DNA from: an uncultured Mucispirillum sp.
GTDB lineage: Bacteria; Chrysiogenota; Deferribacteres; Deferribacterales; Mucispirillaceae
Assembly (NCBI GenBank): GCA_945929285.1
Contig: CAMEOC010000008.1
Coordinates: 1-11,285 of the forward strand
Length of the DNA stretch: 11,285 bases
Reading direction: 5' to 3'
Part shown: piece after piece, positions 1 to 7,172 of the stretch
Layout of the letters: each line of letters opens with the position of its first letter
Position numbering within the stretch: the first letter of the stretch is position 1
Made by a program: the position numbers and the translations under genes
The notes under the pieces: generated by a model
Database searches by the model: none
What the model saw: the letters and a program-made list of their open reading frames with translations, nothing else
What the model was told of the DNA's origin: nothing

Positions 1-127
1 CTATAACATCTACCCCAAGGCGTTCCAGCTGTAATGCCAGGCGGATTTTTTCTTCTGTTTTCATGCTAAAGCCTGGGCACTGCTCACCATCTCTTAAAGT
101 TGTATCAAAAAATATTAATTTACGCAT
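1..127 (-). CDS. leuA: 2-isopropylmalate synthase, N-terminal fragment (runs off left edge)
   Basis: Only the first 42 codons are in the window. They begin [16 protein letters not shown], the signature of the HMG-CoA lyase-like TIM-barrel family: Asp8 is the expected metal ligand, and Arg12 and Asp13 belong to the catalytic R-D-G-E-Q motif. In LeuA this domain condenses 2-oxoisovalerate with acetyl-CoA, the first committed step of leucine synthesis in the cytoplasm. The ATG has a good Shine-Dalgarno (GGAG, six bases upstream) and lies 17 bases after the pssA stop, so it is the last visible gene of a psd-pssA-leuA operon, an order I know from several other bacteria. After the motif the protein reads C-P-G-F-S-M where S-P-G-A-S-M is more usual. 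With so little sequence, homocitrate or citramalate synthase cannot be excluded; the gene context favours LeuA. Confidence 0.82.
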   Translation of the reverse strand, partial: MRKLIFFDTTLRDGEQCPGFSMKTEEKIRLALQLERLGVDVI

Positions 128-144
128 TTAAAACTCCAAAAAAA

Positions 145-948
145 CTATACGGCTTCATTTTCAGAAGGCTCATCCTGCTTTGGTTTACCTTTTAAAGCCT
201 TAAATAAAGCCATTAAAATACCTATAACAATGTATGTTATAATCATAATAAATGAAACAATTTCAAAATAAAGCACTAAAATAGATATAAATATTAATAG
301 CAGCACAAGAGTTTGAAAAGGGTGTGCTTTAAAAAAGCTAACCTTTTTAAAACTATAAAATGGCACTGTGCTAACCATTAAAAATGCCAATACATATATG
401 CTTATTAGAAAAAATATGGAAAGGGCTGCCTTTGTTAAATCTAAATTAAGCTCATATATAAAAAGCACACTTGTGGCAATAAAAGCAGCAGCTGCAGGAA
501 TAGGAAGCCCCACAAAATAAACATTGCTTATTTTACCGCTTTGCACATTAAATCTAGCAAGCCTTAATGCACCACTTGCAATAAAAAAGAAAGCTGCCAC
601 AATACCAAGCCTGCCAAAACCTTTTAAAAACCATTCATAAACCAGTATAGCAGGAGCTACACCAAAAGAAACCATATCACTTAAAGAATCAAGCTGAACT
701 CCAAAATCACTGGTGCCGTTTACCATTCTTGCCACTTTGCCATCTATGCCGTCAAAAAAAGCAGCTAATATTAAAAGATAAGCAGCAAATACAAAGTTAT
801 CTCCTTTTACATTCATACTGCCTACTGAAAGCATTATAGAATATACACCACAGAAAAGCCCAAGTATTGTAATAGCATTAGGCAGAATAATATTTCTGTG
901 GCGAAGTGTCATATTTAATTTGTTTTGTTTATTAGATAACATACTCAT
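145..948 (-). CDS. pssA: CDP-diacylglycerol-serine O-phosphatidyltransferase (phosphatidylserine synthase)
   Basis: This integral membrane enzyme transfers the phosphatidyl group of CDP-diacylglycerol to L-serine, giving phosphatidylserine and CMP. The CDP-alcohol phosphotransferase signature D-G-x2-A-R-x8-G-x3-D-x3-D is complete, starting at DGKVAR (about residue 69) and ending at the second Asp of DSLSD; these Asp residues bind the metal and CDP in the family. Hydrophobic segments fill most of residues 20-250, and a short charged tail follows, consistent with a multi-pass inner-membrane protein. The first ATG has an AAGG Shine-Dalgarno five bases upstream; a second ATG two codons later is possible but less well spaced. 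It starts 23 bases after the psd stop, so substrate-producing and substrate-consuming enzymes are co-transcribed. At 267 residues the length is normal for the short membrane-embedded class. Confidence 0.93.
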   Translation of the reverse strand: MSMLSNKQNKLNMTLRHRNIILPNAITILGLFCGVYSIMLSVGSMNVKGDNFVFAAYLLILAAFFDGIDGKVARMVNGTSDFGVQLDSLSDMVSFGVAPAILVYEWFLKGFGRLGIVAAFFFIASGALRLARFNVQSGKISNVYFVGLPIPAAAAFIATSVLFIYELNLDLTKAALSIFFLISIYVLAFLMVSTVPFYSFKKVSFFKAHPFQTLVLLLIFISILVLYFEIVSFIMIITYIVIGILMALFKALKGKPKQDEPSENEAV

Positions 949-971
949 ATATACCTTAGACCGTAACCTTA

Positions 972-1583
972 TTAAAATTTAGCAATTATGCTTTCCCCTG
1001 CTTTAACATTATCATCCACTTTTACAGTGATTTCAGCTGATAATGGAAAATAGTGGTCTACACGAGAGGAAAACTTAATCATACCAAACCTATCGCCAGT
1101 AGACATTAAGTCCCCTTCTTTTACATAGCTTACAGTTCTTCTAGCCACAAGGCCTGCAACCTGCACCGCTATTATTTGGCCGTGTTTTGTATCAAAAGTA
1201 ACAATGTTTCTTTCATTTATAATAGAAGCATCTGGCCTGCTGGCATTTACAAACTTACCAGGAATATGCTCTATGGAAGTAACTGTTCCTGTAACTGGTG
1301 TTCTATTTACTTGCACAGAAAATACATTCATAAAAACACCAACTTTTTTATATTTTTCCCCTTTAAACTCCACTTCTTCCACTTCAACCACTTTGCCATC
1401 AGCTGCTGAAACTGCAATATTTTCATCTACTGGGGTATTTCTTTCAGGGTCTCTAAAAAACCAGATAAATAGTGCTAAAAGTAGTATTGATATAGTAACC
1501 CATATAAAAGGTGGGATAATGTAAAATAGAATAGTTGCCACAAGTGCACTGATAATAAACGGATATCCTTCTTTAGCTATCAT
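972..1583 (-). CDS. psd: Phosphatidylserine decarboxylase proenzyme (short type) with atypical catalytic residues
   Basis: Psd decarboxylates phosphatidylserine to phosphatidylethanolamine; the proenzyme cuts itself and turns a serine into a pyruvoyl cofactor. I chose ATG 1583 (203 residues) rather than ATG 1622 because GAGG lies five bases upstream and the protein then begins MIAKEGYPF, as in relatives. Two membrane segments (about residues 8-45) precede the family's FRDPER motif (43-48), AADGKVVEVE (60-69, with the expected catalytic Asp62) and VNRTPV (92-97). Two family-conserved positions differ. The residue before VNR, normally His (HVNR), is Gln91, and the processing site, normally F-G-S-R, reads F-S-S-R (171-174; codons TCC then TCT). 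The pyruvoyl-forming Ser173 is kept. The ORF is intact and heads the pssA-leuA operon, so it is probably functional in some form, but activity is not assured. Confidence 0.85.
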   Translation of the reverse strand: MIAKEGYPFIISALVATILFYIIPPFIWVTISILLLALFIWFFRDPERNTPVDENIAVSAADGKVVEVEEVEFKGEKYKKVGVFMNVFSVQVNRTPVTGTVTSIEHIPGKFVNASRPDASIINERNIVTFDTKHGQIIAVQVAGLVARRTVSYVKEGDLMSTGDRFGMIKFSSRVDHYFPLSAEITVKVDDNVKAGESIIAKF

Positions 1584-1588
1584 AATAA

Positions 1589-1592
1589 CCTC
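1589..1592 (-). promoter_or_regulatory. Shine-Dalgarno of psd that decides its start
   Basis: Read on the minus strand, GAGG is followed by five bases and then ATG 1583. The longer reading frame from ATG 1622 has no comparable ribosome-binding site, and its extra 13 residues do not look like the start of the family. The -10 box proposed for this operon would also overlap that upstream region. Confidence 0.7.
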
Positions 1593-1612
1593 GCAAAAAT
1601 ATAGTTGTTTAT

Positions 1613-1641
1613 ACTCTATCATAAAATATTTTTACTAGCAA
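1613..1641 (-). promoter_or_regulatory. Possible sigma-70-type promoter of psd-pssA-leuA
   Basis: On the minus strand TTGCTA (1636-1641) is followed after 17 bases by TAGAGT (1613-1618). Each box matches the consensus at four of six positions. It would give a leader of about 20-25 bases containing the GAGG site. Such boxes occur often by chance in AT-rich DNA, so this is only a candidate. Confidence 0.3.
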
Positions 1642-1660
1642 TAAATTTATATGTTTATTG

Positions 1661-1666
1661 TATAAT
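1661..1666 (+). promoter_or_regulatory. Possible -10 box for the allE pseudogene
   Basis: A perfect TATAAT lies about 70 bases upstream of ATG 1737. I find no convincing -35 box at 16-18 bases. It could be recognised with an activator, or be a chance match in AT-rich DNA. Confidence 0.3.
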
Positions 1667-1683
1667 AAATGTGGAGTAATTTA

Positions 1684-1728
1684 CCATTGAAATAGTAAAC
1701 TGTATATATTAATTTACTAAAACAATGG
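1684..1728. repeat. Long imperfect inverted repeat between psd and allE (operator candidate)
   Basis: The left arm (1684-1699) is CCATTG-AAA-TAGTAAA and the right arm (1713-1728) is TTTACTA-AAA-CAATGG, separated by 13 bases. Thirteen of 16 positions are complementary, and the three mismatches form one central AAA/AAA block, so each arm is two perfect half-sites of 7 and 6 bases. There is no U-run after it, so it is not a standard terminator. It ends just before the ribosome-binding region of allE (GGGGTG) and lies upstream of psd. It could be a regulator-binding site or a leader hairpin of allE. Confidence 0.55.
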
Positions 1729-1736
1729 GGTGTTAT

Positions 1737-2517
1737 ATGGGTTATATTAATAATAAAACTGGTTACAGGTATGATATACTTGAAAACAGGTCTGTAATAA
1801 AAAAAGATATGTTTGCTTTAATTGAGCCTGACGGCCTTGTGAAAAACAATATATACGGCTATGAATTTTGTGATATAAGCATACTTCCTTCCCCAAAACT
1901 TGGAGCTTCTTTTGTTGATTATATTATAACTGTTAAAGAAAATGGCAAAAATATTTTTGGGGTTAATAATAGTGAAGAAAAGTATTTTTATTTGTAATAA
2001 AAAGGAAAATAGAAGTATATAATCAAGAACAAAAAGCATTACTTAAAAGCGGTGGTTATTTTTTTGCCCAAATAATTATAAACTTTGTTTTGAAAATAAA
2101 AGTAATAAGCATGTAAAATTATTGCTTTATAAACGAAAATATGAGCCTTTAAAAGATTTTTACCCGAAAACTGTTATTGGAAATATAAATGATTTAGCTT
2201 ATAGAAATTTTGAGAATATGGAAAATGTATTTATAAAAGATTTACTTCCTGCAGATTTTGCCTATGACTTTAAATTTCATATACTTTGCTTTAAAAGTGG
2301 AGCAAGCCACGGTTATTTAGAAACCCATTACCAAGAGCATGGTGCTTATATACTTTCAGGTATGGGTATGTATAATCTTGATAATAGCTGGTATATGGTG
2401 AAAGAAGGTGATTATATTTTTATGGCTTCTTACTGTTTGCAGGGTGGTTATGGTGTAGGAAGTGATGATTTTATATATATTTACTCTAAAGACTGTAATA
2501 GAGATGTGAAATTATAA
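1737..2517 (+). pseudogene. allE: (S)-ureidoglycine aminohydrolase pseudogene, two -1 frameshifts
   Basis: AllE is a Mn-dependent double-cupin enzyme of allantoin (purine) breakdown that releases ammonia from ureidoglycine to give ureidoglycolate. The N-terminal piece (to the stop at 1995-1997) begins MGYINNKTGYRYD and contains PKLGASFVDY; the C-terminal piece (open from 2047) contains SHGYLETHYQEHGAYILSG and ends IYSKDCNRDVKL, all very close to E. coli AllE as I remember it. Adding one T to the run 1985-1989 and one T to the run 2059-2065 joins everything into a single frame of 260 residues, about the full family length. The expected metal ligands remain in the second cupin: Glu and His of ETH, His of QEHG, and Gln of CLQGG with the correct spacing. 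ATG 1737 is the start because it matches the family and has GGGGTG upstream; ATG 1725 is in frame but less likely. Recent inactivation or sequencing error are the two explanations. Confidence 0.9.
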
Positions 2518-2524
2518 AAAAATA

Positions 2525-2560
2525 TAGCCTAATAATTTTACTTATTAGGCTAAAATATTT
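2525..2560. terminator. Bidirectional terminator between allE pseudogene and pyk
   Basis: A perfect 11-bp stem, TAGCCTAATAA (2525-2535) pairing with TTATTAGGCTA (2542-2552), encloses a six-base loop. It is flanked by A-rich DNA on the left and AAAATATTTTATTTATATTT on the right, so either transcript gets a U-rich tail. It lies 8 bases after the allE stop and 12 bases beyond the pyk stop, serving both convergent genes. Confidence 0.88.
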
Positions 2561-2563
2561 TAT

Positions 2564-3982
2564 TTATATTTGAACTAACCTTAAAAGGCTTGTGGTACCT
2601 GTTTTACCAAAAGGCATACCTGCTGTTACAATAATAGTATCCCCCACTTCTGCAAGCCCTGTTTCTATGGCTTTTATTTTAGCTGTTTCCACAACTGATT
2701 CCATATCTGTCATCACTTCACTGTAAACTGCTTGTGCTCCCCATATTAAGCTCATCATAGAGCATACCCTTTCTTCAAAGGTTAATACTAAAAGCTCGCA
2801 TTCTGGCCTAAACCTTGATATGCAGTATGGGGCAAGCCCTGTGGCAGAGTAGCTTACTATGGCTTTTGCTTCCACATCTTTTGCTAACCAGCAGGCTGCC
2901 CTGCCTATGGCTAAAGTAAAGGAATGGCTGTTTCTAAAAAGTGAGCTGTCAAAATCTGGAGTATGTTTATTATGAAGCTCTGCTGCTCTTGCAATGCGGG
3001 CAAGGGTTGCAACTGCCACATCTGGATAGTCGCCGTTGGCTGTTTCATCTGAAAGCATTAAAGCATCTGTGCCATCTATTACTGCATTTGCCACATCTGT
3101 AGTTTCCCCGCGGGTAGGACGTTGAGCTTTAACCATACTTGCAAGCATTTGGGTTGCTGTAATTGTTATTCTGCCTGCTTTTTTAGCCTGGGATATAATG
3201 TGCTTTTGCACATGGGGTATTTCTTCTAAAGGCATCTCCACCCCTAAATCACCACGGGCAACCATTACACCATTTACCACATCTAATATTTCTTCTAAAT
3301 TTGTAACCGCCTGTGGTTTTTCTATTTTTGCTATTAATAATGGCTTATGTTCGCTTTTATCTATAATGCTTTTTATTTCTTCTAAATCTTTAGCAGAACG
3401 CACAAAAGAAAGGGCTACAAAATCAAGCTTTTCTTCTAAAGCCATTTCTAAATCAAGCCTGTCTTTTTCACTGAATGCTGAAATATGTAAATCAGACTGT
3501 GGCATATTAACACCTTTTTTAGTGTAAACCACACCGCCAGTAATAACTTCACATATTACTTTTACATCATCTATACCCTTAACACGAAGTTCCATCATAC
3601 CGTCTGCTAAAAGTATTCTTTCACCTACCTGCACTTCTTCATGAAGTTTTGGGTAATCAACAGGTAAAGCGTTTTCGCATTTTTCATCAGAAGAAGCCAG
3701 TGCCACATAATCTCCAACAATTAACCTAACACCTTCTTCCGGCAGTTTACCAAGGCGTATTTTAGGGCCGCACAAATCCTGTAAAAACCCTATTTTTATA
3801 CCCATTTCTTTTGCTATTTTTCTAACCATATTAATAGTATTTCTATGGCTTTCATGAGTTCCGTGGGAAAAATTAAGACGAGCTACATTCATACCATTTG
3901 CAATCATTTTTCTAATAGTTTCTTCACTACTAGAAGCAGGGCCTATGGTACATATAAGCTTAGTTTTTGTGATAGCTTTCAT
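2564..3982 (-). CDS. pyk: Pyruvate kinase
   Basis: This enzyme transfers phosphate from phosphoenolpyruvate to ADP, giving pyruvate and ATP at the end of glycolysis. At 472 residues it has the standard length, with no extra C-terminal phosphotransferase-like domain. Visible motifs are TKTKLICTIGPAS (5-17), the substrate-binding Arg35 in VARLNFSH, the catalytic Lys219 in IAKIEKPQ, metal ligands Glu221 and Asp245 (ARGDLGVE), and TATQML...RPTRGETTDVANAVIDGTDA (275-307). LSDETA replaces the usual LSGETA. Position 74 is Lys (CGPKIR), where potassium-dependent enzymes have Glu (GPEIR); by the published Lys/Glu rule this predicts potassium-independent activity. GGAG lies eight bases before the ATG. 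The gene starts 21 bases after the MORN-repeat gene and seems to be the last gene of the flhA transcript, ending at the hairpin at 2525. Confidence 0.97.
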   Translation of the reverse strand: MKAITKTKLICTIGPASSSEETIRKMIANGMNVARLNFSHGTHESHRNTINMVRKIAKEMGIKIGFLQDLCGPKIRLGKLPEEGVRLIVGDYVALASSDEKCENALPVDYPKLHEEVQVGERILLADGMMELRVKGIDDVKVICEVITGGVVYTKKGVNMPQSDLHISAFSEKDRLDLEMALEEKLDFVALSFVRSAKDLEEIKSIIDKSEHKPLLIAKIEKPQAVTNLEEILDVVNGVMVARGDLGVEMPLEEIPHVQKHIISQAKKAGRITITATQMLASMVKAQRPTRGETTDVANAVIDGTDALMLSDETANGDYPDVAVATLARIARAAELHNKHTPDFDSSLFRNSHSFTLAIGRAACWLAKDVEAKAIVSYSATGLAPYCISRFRPECELLVLTFEERVCSMMSLIWGAQAVYSEVMTDMESVVETAKIKAIETGLAEVGDTIIVTAGMPFGKTGTTSLLRLVQI

Positions 3983-4003
3983 TAAAACATCTCCATAAAT
4001 ATA

Positions 4004-4903
4004 TTATTTGCACTCTATTCTATGTATGCTGTAAAAATACCTTTCCAACTCTTTTTCAGTCATTACATGGCCGTTCATACACTTGCCTTTTACTATGTTA
4101 TCATTATTAAAATCTATAACTGCATAAAGAGAGCCGTCTTTATTATACTTATTTACTTTTCCATGGCGAAGGTCGTTTTTATAATCAATTGTCATCATTA
4201 ATGAACCATCTTCATAATACATTTTCAAAACACCATCAACTGCACCTTTCTTATAAGGTGTTAAAAGCTCAATTTTGCCGTTTTCATAATACTCTATTTC
4301 ATCGCCATCTTTTCTACCCATATAATAATTTCTTGTAAGCGATATAGTACCATCATTATAATATTTTACTACTTTACCATGTTTTACATCATCTTTATAA
4401 TGAAAAACGGCCTTTAATGCACCATCTATATAATAATCTTTTTGCACACCTTCTGCTCTGTCATTTTTATATGTAATATAGTTATTTAGCTGGCCTGTTT
4501 CATAGTATTCTTTTACCCTGCCTTCTAACTTATCATTTTTATAAGGAAACTCAAAAAACAATGCACCACTGGGGTAAAACCTTTTAGCAATACCTTCTTT
4601 TTTGTTGTTTTTATAAGGGGTAATAAACTCTATAACATCTTCATAGTAATATAAATAAGCATTGCCTTCTATTCTGCCGTTTTTTAAAGGGTAGTATATT
4701 ATTCTGCTATCAATATTTTTATAACAGGCTGTGCCATTTGCAGTATTGGAAACTATTACATTTGATTTAGCTGCTTTTGATAAATCTTTTTTTGTTATAT
4801 AAAAGTCACATTTTCTATTTTGGGCATAGCTGTGGCTGTAAAAAATTAGCAAAAATACAGCTAAAAATATAAAAGTTAAATATTTTGAAATATTACTTAT
4901 CAT
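4004..4903 (-). CDS. Exported MORN-variant (YwqK-like) repeat protein, function unknown
   Basis: The 299-residue product starts with a signal peptide (hydrophobic about 8-22, then YSHSYAQ; probable cut near residue 27), so it should lie in the periplasm or at the surface. Residues 73-264 are eight tandem units of exactly 24 residues with the pattern Y-K-N-D-x2-x-G-x3-K-x-Y-Y-x2-G-x-L, the MORN-variant repeat also found in YwqK-like proteins, which are often labelled as antitoxins without evidence for that role here. Four cysteines (32, 60, 275 and 298) flank the repeat and could form disulphides. The start codon overlaps the end of flhA by 11 bases and has only a weak Shine-Dalgarno, suggesting translational coupling to flhA. 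Its tight link to flhA suggests a flagellar or envelope role, but I cannot assign a function. Confidence 0.8.
   Translation of the reverse strand: MISNISKYLTFIFLAVFLLIFYSHSYAQNRKCDFYITKKDLSKAAKSNVIVSNTANGTACYKNIDSRIIYYPLKNGRIEGNAYLYYYEDVIEFITPYKNNKKEGIAKRFYPSGALFFEFPYKNDKLEGRVKEYYETGQLNNYITYKNDRAEGVQKDYYIDGALKAVFHYKDDVKHGKVVKYYNDGTISLTRNYYMGRKDGDEIEYYENGKIELLTPYKKGAVDGVLKMYYEDGSLMMTIDYKNDLRHGKVNKYNKDGSLYAVIDFNNDNIVKGKCMNGHVMTEKELERYFYSIHRIECK
4112..4687 (-). repeat. Eight tandem 72-bp coding repeats (24-residue MORN-variant units)
   Basis: The eight units are contiguous with no length variation: each codes 24 residues beginning with Y-K (first unit L-K, fifth-from-start variants such as Y-Y-M) and a G-x3-K-x-Y-Y core. 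The DNA copies have diverged, so the periodicity is clear in the protein but not as identical DNA. Constant spacing implies selection on an elongated beta-hairpin repeat fold. Confidence 0.8.
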
Positions 4904-7013
4904 CTTTAATTAAAACTGTTCCTAAAGAATCTATCTGCACATTATCTGCCACTTCTGTATGTGCTATAATATTTAAGCTAGGCGAATATTTTTCCACAAA
5001 CCTTCTCATAGCATACCTAATAGGTTGAGATACAAATAAAACAGGCGGTATTCCTTTTGCTGTGATTTCTTCTGTTTTTTCCATAAGCCCTGTTAATATT
5101 TTCCTTGCTGTTGCTGGGTCTATAACAATTTCCTTACCTTCATCTGTCTGGTGCATACTTTTAATAATAAGCTGTTCTGCCTGCTGAGGAAGTGCAAATA
5201 CATAAAGTTTGCCATCTTGAGCAAGTAAACTTTCTGTAATCTGCTTACGCAAAGCAAACCGCACTTTTTCTGTTAAGTATTCTATATCTTTATTCATTGT
5301 GCCGTATGTGGCAAGAGATTCTAAAATAGTCTGCAGGTTTCTAATTGATACCCTTTCTTTTAATAAGTTTTGCAGAACTCTATTTAATGTAGATAAATCT
5401 AAAATACCAGGCACCACATCTTCTACAATTTTTGGGTGTTTTTCCTTTAATTTATCAAGTAAATCTTGTGTTTCCTGCCTGCCTAAAAGCTCAAAGGAGT
5501 TTTTCTTAATTACTTCTGTTAAATGGGTTGCAATAATAGTTGCAGGGTCTACAATAGTATATCCTGAAAGCTCTGCTTTTTCTTTTTCCACTTCATCTAC
5601 CCATTTTGCAGGCAGCCCAAAAGCCGGCTCTTTTGTTGGTATGCCTTGAATATCATCCATTGGCCCTTCTGGGTTCATAACCATATATCTATCAGGCATA
5701 ACAGAACCTTTTGCAGTTCTAACACCCCTTAAAAGCACCACATATTCATCTGCATCAAGCTGCAAATTATCTCTTATTCTAACAGGTGGCACAATAAAAC
5801 CCATTTCTAAAGCTATCTGCCGCCTAATTGATTTTATTCTATTTAATAATGTGCCGCCCTTATCTGTATCTACTAATGGAATAATGGCATAACCAATTTC
5901 AAGCTCCATAGTATCCATTTCTAAAAGCTCTTTTACTTCTTCTTCCTCTGGTGCTGGTGGTTTTTCTTCTGTTGATTCTGCTTCTTCCTCATCTTCTGCA
6001 CCGCCACCAATTTTCACTTTTTTATGCATTAAATAGCCTACACCAACAAGTGTTAAACCAACCACAATAAAAGAAAGCTTTGGCATACCAGGAATAATAG
6101 CAAAGAAAAGTAATATACCGCCAGTTAAAAACAAAATTTTTGGGTTTGGAAAAAGCTGTTTTGCCAGCTGTTTTGAAAATGTGCCTGCACTGGAATCGTT
6201 TCCTGCCCTTGTAACTATAATACCTGCAGATGTGGAAATAATAAGAGCCGGTATCTGACCAACTAAACCATCACCTATGGTTAATATGGTATAAGTTGTG
6301 GCAGCTTCAGCCACAGGAAGCCCGTGCTGCAGCATACCTAAAGCAAGGCCGCCAATAATATTTATGGCTGTAATAATAAGGCCTGCAATGGCATCACCGC
6401 GTACAAACTTAGAAGCACCATCCATACTACCGTAAAAATCTGCCTCCCTTCTAACATCTTCCCTGCGTTTTCTAGCCTCATCTTCATCTATAATACCTGC
6501 ATTTAAGTCTGCATCTATTGCCATTTGTTTACCAGGCATAGCATCTAATGTAAAGCGGGCAGCAACCTCTGCAACCCTGCCAGAACCTTTTGTAATAACC
6601 ATAAAGTTAATTAAAACAAGAATCAAGAACACTATAATACCAACAGCATAGTTACCACCTACTACAAACTGACCAAATGCCCGTATAATTTCCCCGGCAG
6701 CATCTGGACCTTCATGGCCGTGAAGTAAGATTGTCCTTGTGGTAGAAACGTTTAATGAAAGCCTAAAAAGTGTTGTAAAAAGTAATATAAATGGAAAAGA
6801 TGAAAAATCTAAAGGCTTTTCTGCAAATATGGCAACAAAAAGTATTATAATACTTAAAGATATGCTTATGGCTAAGAAAAAGTCAAGTATTATAGAAGGA
6901 ATAGGCACAAAAAGTACGGCTAATATAAGCATAAAGCTAAGAGGTAATACAATATCTGTCTGCTTTAAAACTTTCCTTAATATAACTGATGATTTAGGTT
7001 TTTGGTCTGCCAT
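4893..7013 (-). CDS. flhA: Flagellar export apparatus protein FlhA
   Basis: FlhA forms the nonameric ring of the flagellar type III export gate in the inner membrane and presents substrates to it through its cytoplasmic domain. The 706 residues have the usual layout: a hydrophobic half (about 20-335) with eight likely membrane spans; the FHIPEP-family signature RVAEVAARFTLDAMPGKQMA at 146-165, followed by the conserved cytoplasmic loop; an acidic Glu/Pro linker (about 338-360); and the cytoplasmic domain to the end. AAGGA lies seven bases before the ATG. The gene has its own promoter (7067-7095) rather than reading through from flhB. The flhF and flhG genes that often follow flhA are absent; a MORN-repeat gene and pyk follow instead. 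InvA-type virulence export homologues are excluded by the fliR-flhB context. Confidence 0.97.
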   Translation of the reverse strand: MADQKPKSSVILRKVLKQTDIVLPLSFMLILAVLFVPIPSIILDFFLAISISLSIIILFVAIFAEKPLDFSSFPFILLFTTLFRLSLNVSTTRTILLHGHEGPDAAGEIIRAFGQFVVGGNYAVGIIVFLILVLINFMVITKGSGRVAEVAARFTLDAMPGKQMAIDADLNAGIIDEDEARKRREDVRREADFYGSMDGASKFVRGDAIAGLIITAINIIGGLALGMLQHGLPVAEAATTYTILTIGDGLVGQIPALIISTSAGIIVTRAGNDSSAGTFSKQLAKQLFPNPKILFLTGGILLFFAIIPGMPKLSFIVVGLTLVGVGYLMHKKVKIGGGAEDEEEAESTEEKPPAPEEEEVKELLEMDTMELEIGYAIIPLVDTDKGGTLLNRIKSIRRQIALEMGFIVPPVRIRDNLQLDADEYVVLLRGVRTAKGSVMPDRYMVMNPEGPMDDIQGIPTKEPAFGLPAKWVDEVEKEKAELSGYTIVDPATIIATHLTEVIKKNSFELLGRQETQDLLDKLKEKHPKIVEDVVPGILDLSTLNRVLQNLLKERVSIRNLQTILESLATYGTMNKDIEYLTEKVRFALRKQITESLLAQDGKLYVFALPQQAEQLIIKSMHQTDEGKEIVIDPATARKILTGLMEKTEEITAKGIPPVLFVSQPIRYAMRRFVEKYSPSLNIIAHTEVADNVQIDSLGTVLIKDDK

Positions 7014-7066
7014 AAATATCCTTAAAATATGTTTTAAAAAATACTAGTAATTATTTTACTGCATAT

Positions 7067-7095
7067 ATTTTATAAAAAACTATTTGTATTGTCAA
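7067..7095 (-). promoter_or_regulatory. Sigma-70-type promoter of flhA-MORN-pyk
   Basis: On the minus strand a perfect TTGACA (7090-7095) is followed by exactly 17 bases and TAAAAT (7067-7072, five of six matches to TATAAT). Transcription would start near 7060, leaving a leader of about 45 bases before ATG 7013. I see no sigma-28 or sigma-54 style site here, so housekeeping expression is inferred, which would suit the downstream pyk. Confidence 0.72.
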
Positions 7096-7134
7096 ATACT
7101 ATATATAATATATTACATGTTACTTATAAAAAAT

Positions 7135-7167
7135 AAACCCCACTCATATTTTTAGAATGGGTTTTTT
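7135..7167. terminator. Hairpin terminator after the chemotaxis pseudogene
   Basis: AAACCCCACTC (7135-7145) can pair with GAATGGGTTT (7155-7164) with one bulged base and one G-U pair, around a nine-base loop. The minus-strand transcript continues with UAUUUUUU, and the plus side has six T (7162-7167), so it could work both ways. It lies six bases beyond the stop of the broken chemotaxis gene and upstream of the flhA promoter, isolating the two. Confidence 0.75.
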
Positions 7168-7172
7168 GCTTT

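Noticed and set aside
1584..1622. A 13-residue longer psd start at ATG 1622
   Set aside because: There is no ribosome site for it, and the shorter start has GAGG at ideal spacing and a family-like N-terminus.
3198..3527. Plus-strand open frames inside pyk, psd, flhA, flhB, fliR and the amidase
   Set aside because: They lie opposite conserved genes, have no family resemblance or ribosome sites, and are shadows caused by codon bias.
4004..4903. The YwqK-like protein as an antitoxin of a toxin-antitoxin pair
   Set aside because: No toxin gene is adjacent, the protein has a signal peptide, and the database label for this repeat family is not proof of that role.
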